A stretch of 9,184 bases of DNA from assembly GCA_002315315.1 (NCBI GenBank), contig DCGT01000006.1:17109-26292 (forward strand), read 5' to 3'. Below, piece after piece: positions 1 to 7,276 of the stretch. Made by a program: the position numbers and the translations under genes. This DNA is from Faecalibacterium sp. UBA1771. Its GTDB lineage: Bacteria; Bacillota; Clostridia; Oscillospirales; Ruminococcaceae. Every line of letters starts with the position of its first letter. The first letter of the stretch is position 1. The notes under the pieces were generated by a model, which saw nothing but the letters and a program-made list of their open reading frames with translations, was not told the DNA's origin and made no database searches.

Positions 1-90
1 GCGATTGAGAACACAACCGGTAAGACATACACTGTTAAGATGTCTGTCGGCAGTGTCTATGCTCAGACAAACGTTACTATTAAGCGCGCC
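1..90 (+). repeat. Tandem Ig-module repeat, copy A (partial, cut by left edge)
   Basis: These 90 bases match 331-420 with 4 differences (at 33, 36, 40 and 75), giving a 330-base (110-residue) period. The copy is cut by the window edge, so the full unit and more copies probably lie upstream. The differences at 33, 36 and 75 are synonymous; the one at 40 changes Leu to Met. Confidence 0.9.
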
Positions 91-2463
91 GAGTCGGTGA
101 CACAGGAGTTCAGCATAACCGGCGCTCAGGATATTATCGTTCCTGCCATCGGCGCAAGCGATGACACCCTCACATTGAGTGCTTCACCCGTCGACCAGTA
201 CGGAGAGAGCAAAACAATTGACGGAATTGTCATTTTGTGTGATTCTGAGGATGTGACCTCAAATCTCCCGATGGGAATCAGCTTCGATTCCGCTAATTAC
301 AAATTTACCGTTACCTCTGCCGCATCCGCTGCGATTGAGAACACAACCGGTAAGACATACACGGTCAAGCTGTCTGTCGGCAGTGTCTATGCTCAGACAA
401 ACGTAACTATTAAGCGCGCCGCGTCCACGGTAACTTCCGTTACCATTACCGAGCCGCAGAGCGGTTCCATTACCGTTCCGACTGACAATACCAATGCCGA
501 GCTGCAGCTTGCCGCCACCGTCAAGGACCAGTACGGCGAAACGCTGAGCGAGAATATAACGTGGAGCGTAAATCCGTCCGTTGCAAGCGGCATCACATTT
601 GCAAACGGTAAATTTACCGTTACCAAGAATGCCAAGGGAGTGGGTGCGGGTGTCGAATATACCGTAACCGCCGCCGTCGGACAGGTTTCCGACACGCAGA
701 CCGTTACCGTAAGCTGTGCCGAATCGGTTCTCACCACCTTGAAGATTATGAAGGGCGGGGACGAAGCCTCCAACGAAACGGTCATCGCTCCGATTCACAG
801 CGGCGATTCCGCCAAGATTCTTAACTATTCTGTCGTCAGCCTTGACCAGTACGGCAATAACTTTGCCGGTACGACGCTGACACTTAATGGAAATTCCTGC
901 AACGGTACCGTTTCTATTCCCTACGGCGCGACCGCCGGCGAAATGACGCTGACTGCCGCCAACGGAGAAACGAGCAAGAGCATTACAATTAATGTAAAGG
1001 TCTTTACACCCGATTGGGCAAAGACAAGATACAGCCAGGATTCGACTAAAATCACCTGCGCTACCCTTGCCAAGATAGACGATAACGATACAATCGGCAC
1101 AACCTTCGGCTATACTCTTGCCCCCGACACCGACGCTTTGTCGCTGACCGGCAAGTACACCAAGGTTTCCAACGCAAACGGCACAATCACCGTTACCTTC
1201 ACTGCCAACAATAGCGGAAACGGCGAGTTTAACGGTCTTGTAATGAGCGAAACCTACAGCATTACCCATGTTAATACACAGCAAAATGCACAGCAGGATG
1301 CAACCTGCATAGCAGTGGGATATACTGCGGGCGTATATTGCAACGACTGTCAGACCTACCTCAGCGGTCACGAGGAAATTGCGATTGACCCGACCAACCA
1401 CGTTCATACATCGACAATCAACGCAAACGCCGCCACTGCGCAGGCATACGGTTATACCGGCGATACCTATTGCAGTGATTGTCAGCAGACCGTCGCTTAC
1501 GGCTATACAGTCGATTTCGCAGGCAAGAGAGTTGCGACTATTTCAGGTGTAACCGCCGCCTCCGACCTCGTTTACAGCGGCGAAGCAGTCACCGCTTACA
1601 CCGGTACGCTCACTGTCGGCAATCTGTTTGACGATATCGCGCTTGAAGCGTCTGATATTGCCGTACACTATACCGGCACAGGCTCGACAAGCTATGATTC
1701 GGATATCGCTCCGACCGATGCGGGAAGCTACAAGGTGACCTTCGCGGTACCCGATTCCAACACAACCTATTCCGGCAAGCTTGAGCTGACCTTCTATATT
1801 GCCAAGAAGGATATTGCAAACTGCGATATCAAGGTACCCGACAGCTTCTATACCGGTGGAGTCCGTACACCCGAACCCGTTGTCACCAACGGAAATGTCA
1901 CTGCGGTGAAGGGTACTGATTTCAGCGTCGGATATGACAAAAACCTTCAAATCGGTCAGGCAACCGCAACGCTGACGGCTATGGGCAATAACTACACCGG
2001 CAGTAAGTCAGTCAATTTCCAAATTAAGAGCGTTGACGCCATTGAGGAAATGGTAAGCTTTGATCAGAATGAAAACGTAACGGCCGGTCAGGCGCCGTCC
2101 GATGTTATCCTCGTAATCGGTCACGGCACCGATATAAAGATTGAGGATGTAAACGAAATCGAGCTTGACGGAAACATTCTTGTTAAGGATCGTGACTTTG
2201 AGCTTCGTCAAGGCTCTATCATAGTTGTTCTTAAAAAATCTGTTGTCGATACGCTCGGCATAGGCGCGCACAAGATTGATGTTTCACTCAAGGGTGCGTT
2301 TGCAGGTCTGACCGTCTCTGCGTCGGTCAAGATTAATGCCGCTCCGTCGCAGGTCATCGGCAGAGCCAACCCCAAAACCGGAGCGGAAACAGCGGAAATA
2401 TCCGTTCCGAGTATAGCCGAAACCGTATATTTCGACGATAAGAACAGAACAGCCGTTCGCTGA
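1..2463 (+). CDS. Large Ig-like-repeat surface protein, 5'-truncated by the window edge
   Basis: The frame is open from the first base, so the true start is off-window. The first in-frame ATG (40) is not a start: it lies inside a repeat whose second copy has CTG at that codon. Residues counted from base 1: Ig-like module end (1-30), further Ig-like modules (about 31-140, 141-240, 241-335), three of which carry a DQYG motif; an unassigned segment (336-425); two CxxC modules (CNDC 447-450 with an HVH at 467-469, and CSDC 491-494); an MBG/YDG-like module (512-606) ending in IAKKDI; a 'GTDFSVGYDKN...NNYTG' module (607-677) of the kind common in clostridial surface proteins; an X2-like module (about 680-785); then NPKTG (790-794) and 26 non-hydrophobic residues. 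Likely an extracellular adhesin or scaffold (inference). No enzyme domain is visible. The missing transmembrane anchor after NPKTG is odd. A terminator follows directly. Confidence 0.9.
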   Translation, partial: AIENTTGKTYTVKMSVGSVYAQTNVTIKRAESVTQEFSITGAQDIIVPAIGASDDTLTLSASPVDQYGESKTIDGIVILCDSEDVTSNLPMGISFDSANYKFTVTSAASAAIENTTGKTYTVKLSVGSVYAQTNVTIKRAASTVTSVTITEPQSGSITVPTDNTNAELQLAATVKDQYGETLSENITWSVNPSVASGITFANGKFTVTKNAKGVGAGVEYTVTAAVGQVSDTQTVTVSCAESVLTTLKIMKGGDEASNETVIAPIHSGDSAKILNYSVVSLDQYGNNFAGTTLTLNGNSCNGTVSIPYGATAGEMTLTAANGETSKSITINVKVFTPDWAKTRYSQDSTKITCATLAKIDDNDTIGTTFGYTLAPDTDALSLTGKYTKVSNANGTITVTFTANNSGNGEFNGLVMSETYSITHVNTQQNAQQDATCIAVGYTAGVYCNDCQTYLSGHEEIAIDPTNHVHTSTINANAATAQAYGYTGDTYCSDCQQTVAYGYTVDFAGKRVATISGVTAASDLVYSGEAVTAYTGTLTVGNLFDDIALEASDIAVHYTGTGSTSYDSDIAPTDAGSYKVTFAVPDSNTTYSGKLELTFYIAKKDIANCDIKVPDSFYTGGVRTPEPVVTNGNVTAVKGTDFSVGYDKNLQIGQATATLTAMGNNYTGSKSVNFQIKSVDAIEEMVSFDQNENVTAGQAPSDVILVIGHGTDIKIEDVNEIELDGNILVKDRDFELRQGSIIVVLKKSVVDTLGIGAHKIDVSLKGAFAGLTVSASVKINAAPSQVIGRANPKTGAETAEISVPSIAETVYFDDKNRTAVR
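331..420 (+). repeat. Tandem Ig-module repeat, copy B
   Basis: Second copy of the segment at 1-90, in the same reading frame and 330 bases downstream. After 420 the similarity to the next Ig module drops to protein-motif level, with short shared words such as the 11-mer gaccagtacgg at 193-203, 526-536 and 844-854, and a 15-mer beginning aaatttaccg at 301 and 610. This suggests one recent duplication on top of older ones. Confidence 0.9.
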
Positions 2464-2473
2464 ATTACAAAGC

Positions 2474-2509
2474 AATCAAGGCTCCGCTCAGACACGGAGC
2501 CTTGATTTT
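2474..2509 (+). terminator. Intrinsic terminator after the Ig-like-repeat gene
   Basis: A perfect 13-bp stem (2474-2486 with 2495-2507) with an 8-base loop (ctcagaca) begins 11 bases after the stop codon and runs into TTTTA. It should end the upstream transcript and separates that gene from the BspA-like gene. The T-tract is short but the stem is strong. Confidence 0.85.
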
Positions 2510-2534
2510 AATGTTGAGAATTCAACAAATCAAT

Positions 2535-2573
2535 ATGAGCGGAAATGTTGCAGACAGCTATTGCGCCGCTCAT
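2535..2573 (+). promoter_or_regulatory. Inverted repeat in the leader of the BspA-like gene
   Basis: ATGAGCGG (2535-2542) and CCGCTCAT (2566-2573) are perfect 8-bp inverted repeats with a 23-base loop, ending 4 bases before the Shine-Dalgarno sequence. If transcribed, this hairpin abuts the ribosome binding site and could affect its access. A shorter imperfect palindrome, GTTGAGAATTCAAC, lies at 2513-2526. I could not identify a convincing -35/-10 pair in 2508-2589, so the promoter is unassigned. The regulatory role is inference only. Confidence 0.35.
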
Positions 2574-2577
2574 TTAT

Positions 2578-2583
2578 AAGGAG
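2578..2583 (+). promoter_or_regulatory. Ribosome binding site fixing the start at 2590
   Basis: AAGGAG sits 6 bases before the ATG at 2590. This decides the start against the in-frame ATG at 2545, which has no Shine-Dalgarno and would put 15 extra residues in front of a classical signal peptide. Confidence 0.85.
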
Positions 2584-2589
2584 AGTTGT

Positions 2590-5500
2590 ATGAAACGCAG
2601 ACTGCAAAGGTTAATAGGTGTTTTGCTTCTGCTCTCGATGCTGTTATCGTTTGATATTTCGGTTTTCGCAATTGGAGATAATCCAACCGAGTCGATAGAA
2701 ACGGCAGAGCAGACCACCGATACACAGGACGAACTGAGCAATCCTTTCGAACAGGAGGAAGCTCCCGATGTCACTGAAGCTGAAATTAATGACGGTGAAT
2801 CCGAAGAGGATGCCGCCGAGAACAATATTGAAGGAGAAATAAACGCCGAGCAAGGCGATGAAATATCCGCCGATGTAATGCCCGACAGTGAAATCCCCGC
2901 TGACGGTGCCGTGCTTGCCGAAAATATCTATGTCGGCAGTACCAAGATTGCTCAGAGCGGCGTCGAATATAAAATCGGCGGCGGTACCGTTGTCTATGAC
3001 AGCGAGGATTCCGAGCTTGAATTGAACGGTGTAAGCATAACCGACAGTTATTCGACCTATGGCGCAATCTATTCCGATATTGACCTGACACTGTCGCTTG
3101 TCGGCAGTAACAGCATCACGAGCGGCAAAAGCGGTTTCGCCTGCGGTATTGAAATTGCCGGAAGTGACAGCTATGTCGATATTATCGGAGACGGCTCGCT
3201 TACTATAAGCGGCGTCGCTGTCGGTATAAACACCGATACCTATATTTATGATGCCGCTTCGCTCACCGTCACGACTGCGAGCGACAAAATCAGCGGCTCC
3301 GTCTATCGCTACATCGGCGTCGACGGCGATCTGTTCCTTTACGATGCCGCCTCAAGCTTTACGGTCAGCGATGCTTCACTACAAGGCAACGCCTCCGGTG
3401 AGTCGGTTTATATCTCGATGTTTGCCGTAAGCGGCGGAGTTTATCTCTATGGCGAATCGGTTTTTGAAGCCACGGTCGGCAAAATAAACACCGGTGCTGT
3501 AAATGTAGCCGAGAATTTCCGCGCGGCGGCGGAATCAGTCGTCAACTGCGACCATGTCAAGGTTGCAACGGTCAGTCGCGGCAGCTCGGCGGAGTATGTT
3601 GAAACAAAATATGTAATTAACTCGCTTGACCTGTCCGATATTTGCTATGTCAAGGCTCAATCGGGTATTGTTCTGCCCTACGGTAGATTTTTTGTCGGCG
3701 GAATGCCTGTAACCGAAAGCAATAAAGACGATATTCTCGGCGACGGCACTCTCAGTTATATTCCGTCGTCCAAAATGCTGATTATGAACGGCGCTGTTGT
3801 TACAGCAGACAGCAATAATTATCTTGACGGCGGAATCGTTGTCGGCTTCCCGCTGAGAATATTCCTCCCGGAAGGTACCGAGAACAGCATCAGCGGCTTC
3901 TGCGACGGCGTCAAGGCTACGTCTACCGAGTATATCGGCGGTGAAGCGTATACATCTCTTGCGGAAATTACCGTTTTCGGCGGCGGCGAGCTGACTGTCA
4001 ATTCGTGCGCTGACAATCTTTGTAACTCAATGCAGGGCGTGAGCGGATATCTCACCGTCGGCGGAAATACCGAGGTATCGGTTAATATGGCTGATTTGAC
4101 CGTTTACGACTTCGCTTATTCTGCGGCTTTCGTCGGCTCGGTCAATGCTTGCGATAATGCCGTTGTTACGGCGTCGGTCGGTGATGTTTCGGTGCTTGAA
4201 TCGGAGAATTTTGACCCCGAGAAGCTGTCCGTGTGGTCAAACTGCTGTCAGATAGGCGCTGAAGGTCATGTTACCGTTTCGGGAAGTGCGCGCTTTGAAG
4301 CGTCTGTCGGTGCGTCGAGCAATGCTCTTGTCGGCAAATATTCCGATTTCAGCACACAGTCGCAGGTTATCGTCGGTACTGTCAGTTCGCGGGACTACAA
4401 AAATTCCGACATTGACGAGGTTATAACCGTCAGCTATGGAAGCGGAAAAGCGTCGGCGAGTACACCGAGTGACTTCGTTTTCCTCGGCTACGACAGCGCT
4501 TATTCGCTTGATAATGTAAAATATATTTCCGTCAGTGCTCATAACACCGATTACACGTTCCGTTTAATAGGTAACGGTGCGCAGAATCTCTCTGCTTCAA
4601 TCACCGGATGCCGCGAATCGGTCAGCGGTGCGCTTACTGTTCCCGCTAAAATCGGCGGATATAATGTTACCTCGATTGCAAGCGGTGCTTTTAACGGTTC
4701 AACGCAGTTTTCCGGTAAGCTGACAATTCCCGCAAACGTCACGCAAATCGGCGTCGGCGCATTCGGCAGTATGAAGGGAATTACCTCGGTTGGAATAGCT
4801 GCAGGCAATAATTATTTCACGAGCGACGGCAAAGCAATCTACACCGACGGTGGAAAAACATTGCTCGTATACGTCGTAGAAACATCTGCGCTGACAATTC
4901 CCGACACCGTTGAGGTTATCGGTGAGAGCGCGCTGGCGGGTAAAAGCTTCAGCGGAGAGCTTAAAATTCCTGCGTCGGTCGGCAAGATTTCCGACAACGC
5001 ATTTGCGGGCGCGAGCTTCGGCGGTACTCGCCTGACCGTTCCCGCGACAGTCAATGAAATCGGCTCCGGCGCATTTGACGGCACCGGCTTCGGTGAGCTG
5101 TATATTTATAATAACAACGTGTCTTTCTCCGGCAAGGCTTTTGCCTCAAGCGGCACGAGCGGAATTAATGCCGTTCATGTTCCGATTTGTTTCTCGATTC
5201 CCGATGTAAAAGCGGCTCTTGTTGCCGCGGGAATTTCCGAATCTGCAGCATTTGTCGCCGATCTGCCCGGTCATGTCGATGAGGACGATGACGGCATCTG
5301 CGATTACTGCCACGGTAAAATCGAGTTCCGCCTCAATTATCAGACGAGCGGCAAAACCGCGGCTATTGTCGGATGTGAGGGCAAGACCGAGAGCATCGTT
5401 ATCCCCGAAAGTATTTACGGTAAAACGGTTATCGAAATTGCCGAGAATGCTTTTGCAAACAAGGATTTCACTGCGTTGACCCTGCCCGACAGCCTTACGG

Positions 5501-7218
5501 AAATAGGTAAAAATGCCTTTGCGAATACCCCCGTCGGCGGAGAAATCACGCTCGGCAGGAATCTTACCGCTATCGGCGACGGAGCGTTTTCGGGGACGAG
5601 CATTACAGCCGTAAACTATAATTCGGTCGATGCGGTACTCGGCAAAAACGTTTTCCCGAGCACCGTTACCGAGGTGACAATACCCCATTACTGCACCGTA
5701 GATCTTAACGAGATCAAAATCGCTCTTATCGGTGCGGGTATTCCGAGTAATGCAGTATTTTATGAGGGCGAATTTGAGCACGTTTACGGATGCGCTTGCG
5801 AAGAAAGTGATACACTGCGCGTCTTTGCCGCGTCGGGCGTTGATGCCGACGATAATTCCAAATCGGTCGGAGCAGTCGAAATTAAGGGCTCGACACTCGG
5901 CGGCAACAAATTTATGCTCGGCGAAACGGTTACGCTCAGGGCTAATACAGCCGCAGGCTATAGCTTCGACGGTTGGTATGACAGCAAGGGCGTCAAGGTC
6001 TGCGACAGTCTTGAATATACCTTTGCTTTTGATAAAACGGATATTTGCCTGTTCTACTATGCGAAATATAAGTCCAATGCACCCATAACCCTCACCGTTG
6101 CCGTGAGCGACGGCTATGAGGTCTATGTCGGCTCCTCAAAGGTTTCAAACACCGCCGATAATACCTACAGCTATCAGGCGGGCACTAAGATAATGCTGTC
6201 CGCGACCGGGAAAAAGCAGTTCCTTTACTGGCAGAACGAGAGCGGCAAGGTACTGAGCAGAAACCGCGATTTGTATCTCTCACTCGTCACTCCGACCACC
6301 GTTAAGCCCGTTTATTCCGACAAGGCGGTTGTTGAATTTGTGTCCGATTCGGGACAGGTAATTGCGTTGCAGGAGTACGATATGAAGGGCAAAACTGCTC
6401 AGAATTTCGTGCTGCAGACATTGCCCGACGGTCCCGCCAAGATGGGTTATACTTTCAATAAATGGCAAATCGTCAACGGTGACACCGCGCTCGATGTGAC
6501 CGCCGCCAATGTCTATAATGCCATCAGTTCGATTAAAGAAAGTCAGGATACCGTTCGTAAAGTTACGGCAACTCCGAGCTATACAAAAATAGTCATTAAC
6601 TATACCGTTACTCCTTTTATCGACGGAATACAGGGTGAAAAAATCACCGCCGAGGCAGGAAGCGTCGTGACGGTAAGCGCCGGCAAGGTCGAAAATAAGA
6701 AATTTGCCTGCTGGTCGACTGACGCAGACGGTGTATCGGTTCTGAGCAACCGCGAGAATTATTCATTCCAAATCAGCTCGAATGTTACCCTTTATGCGGT
6801 TTACGTCGATGAACAGACCGAGGTGGAAAAGCTTCCGCATATAGCTATTACCAATATAGTCAAGGCGGCAGATGACAAGCTGACCTTTGTTGTGACCCGC
6901 GATGTGCCCGACGGCTACACTGTGGTCGAGCACGGGGTGCTGTATAACAAGGACGGCACAGCCGCGAGCTATACCGATGACAGCTTCAGGCTCGGCGGTC
7001 AGAACGTGAGCAAGAGTGCCGCTGCAAGTCTTGACCCCAACAACAGCTCCGACTACATCGAGCCGTGCGGAGTGCTCAATGCGACGGTCAGAGCCTCGTC
7101 TGCTTCAACGAAAATCGTAGTGCGCGGCTATGTAGTTGTTCGCAATAACGAGACCGGCAACGAGGTGACGTACTATTCCGACATCGCCGCCAAAGCTCCG
7201 AGCGAGCTGACGGCGTAA
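2590..7218 (+). CDS. Large secreted BspA-like leucine-rich-repeat protein (1542 aa)
   Basis: Start chosen by AAGGAG and by a signal peptide beginning MKRR, with a hydrophobic core and likely cleavage after VFA (residue 27). Then: an acidic Glu/Asp-rich linker (28-109); two related beta-rich modules (about 110-360 and 366-640), the second opening FFVGGMPVT...DILGDGTLSY, a module type seen in clostridial surface proteins; LRR_5 block 1 (about 653-885) with repeats of the form LTIPxxVxxIGxxAF; a Cys/Asp/His motif with H895, C904 and C907; LRR_5 block 2 (about 911-1060) ending near a CAC (1068-1070); four InlB/Flg_new-like repeats with core Trp at 1129, 1214, 1292 and 1375; and an Fn3-like C-terminal module (1417-1542). 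There is no sortase motif, transmembrane helix or recognisable cell-wall-binding repeat, so attachment is unexplained. BspA-family LRRs are known to bind host matrix proteins or to act in adhesion; the ligand here is unknown. Confidence 0.93.
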   Translation: MKRRLQRLIGVLLLLSMLLSFDISVFAIGDNPTESIETAEQTTDTQDELSNPFEQEEAPDVTEAEINDGESEEDAAENNIEGEINAEQGDEISADVMPDSEIPADGAVLAENIYVGSTKIAQSGVEYKIGGGTVVYDSEDSELELNGVSITDSYSTYGAIYSDIDLTLSLVGSNSITSGKSGFACGIEIAGSDSYVDIIGDGSLTISGVAVGINTDTYIYDAASLTVTTASDKISGSVYRYIGVDGDLFLYDAASSFTVSDASLQGNASGESVYISMFAVSGGVYLYGESVFEATVGKINTGAVNVAENFRAAAESVVNCDHVKVATVSRGSSAEYVETKYVINSLDLSDICYVKAQSGIVLPYGRFFVGGMPVTESNKDDILGDGTLSYIPSSKMLIMNGAVVTADSNNYLDGGIVVGFPLRIFLPEGTENSISGFCDGVKATSTEYIGGEAYTSLAEITVFGGGELTVNSCADNLCNSMQGVSGYLTVGGNTEVSVNMADLTVYDFAYSAAFVGSVNACDNAVVTASVGDVSVLESENFDPEKLSVWSNCCQIGAEGHVTVSGSARFEASVGASSNALVGKYSDFSTQSQVIVGTVSSRDYKNSDIDEVITVSYGSGKASASTPSDFVFLGYDSAYSLDNVKYISVSAHNTDYTFRLIGNGAQNLSASITGCRESVSGALTVPAKIGGYNVTSIASGAFNGSTQFSGKLTIPANVTQIGVGAFGSMKGITSVGIAAGNNYFTSDGKAIYTDGGKTLLVYVVETSALTIPDTVEVIGESALAGKSFSGELKIPASVGKISDNAFAGASFGGTRLTVPATVNEIGSGAFDGTGFGELYIYNNNVSFSGKAFASSGTSGINAVHVPICFSIPDVKAALVAAGISESAAFVADLPGHVDEDDDGICDYCHGKIEFRLNYQTSGKTAAIVGCEGKTESIVIPESIYGKTVIEIAENAFANKDFTALTLPDSLTEIGKNAFANTPVGGEITLGRNLTAIGDGAFSGTSITAVNYNSVDAVLGKNVFPSTVTEVTIPHYCTVDLNEIKIALIGAGIPSNAVFYEGEFEHVYGCACEESDTLRVFAASGVDADDNSKSVGAVEIKGSTLGGNKFMLGETVTLRANTAAGYSFDGWYDSKGVKVCDSLEYTFAFDKTDICLFYYAKYKSNAPITLTVAVSDGYEVYVGSSKVSNTADNTYSYQAGTKIMLSATGKKQFLYWQNESGKVLSRNRDLYLSLVTPTTVKPVYSDKAVVEFVSDSGQVIALQEYDMKGKTAQNFVLQTLPDGPAKMGYTFNKWQIVNGDTALDVTAANVYNAISSIKESQDTVRKVTATPSYTKIVINYTVTPFIDGIQGEKITAEAGSVVTVSAGKVENKKFACWSTDADGVSVLSNRENYSFQISSNVTLYAVYVDEQTEVEKLPHIAITNIVKAADDKLTFVVTRDVPDGYTVVEHGVLYNKDGTAASYTDDSFRLGGQNVSKSAAASLDPNNSSDYIEPCGVLNATVRASSASTKIVVRGYVVVRNNETGNEVTYYSDIAAKAPSELTA

Positions 7219-7276
7219 GTAATCAGACGGAAGCTTCGGCGCAAGGTCATAAAATCTGATTTTAGCTAAAATTATT
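7219..7276 (+). promoter_or_regulatory. 58-base spacer with inverted repeats before the membrane LRR-stub gene
   Basis: AATCAGA (7221-7227) and TCTGATT (7255-7261) form a 7-bp inverted repeat followed by TTT, a possible weak terminator or attenuator. Overlapping it is a perfect 14-bp palindrome, ATTTTAGCTAAAAT (7259-7272), which ends 4 bases before the ATG at 7277. No Shine-Dalgarno sequence is visible in the 20 bases before that ATG. These elements could tune expression of the downstream pair relative to the large gene, but AT-rich spacers produce such repeats by chance. Confidence 0.35.

Noticed and set aside
40..42. ATG at 40 as the start of the Ig-repeat gene
   Set aside because: The frame is open to base 1 and the codon falls inside a 90-base repeat whose other copy has CTG at that place, so it is an internal Met.
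1..420. The 330-base repeat as a CRISPR-like or mobile repeat
   Set aside because: The period is an exact multiple of three, the repeat stays in frame and it encodes an Ig-like module, so it is a protein-domain duplication.
259..1407. A 382-codon open frame on the minus strand inside the Ig-repeat gene
   Set aside because: It is antisense to a clearly real protein with Ig repeats and domain structure. Its translation is low-complexity, rich in Gly, Arg, Asn and Cys, with no domain, and it arises from biased codon use in the repeat gene.
2545..2589. An earlier in-frame ATG for the large LRR protein
   Set aside because: It has no Shine-Dalgarno and would add 15 residues before a classical signal peptide; the ATG at 2590 has AAGGAG at ideal spacing.
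5146..5781. A 211-codon open frame on the minus strand inside the LRR gene
   Set aside because: It lies opposite the well-supported LRR coding frame, and its translation shows no recognisable domain or signal peptide.
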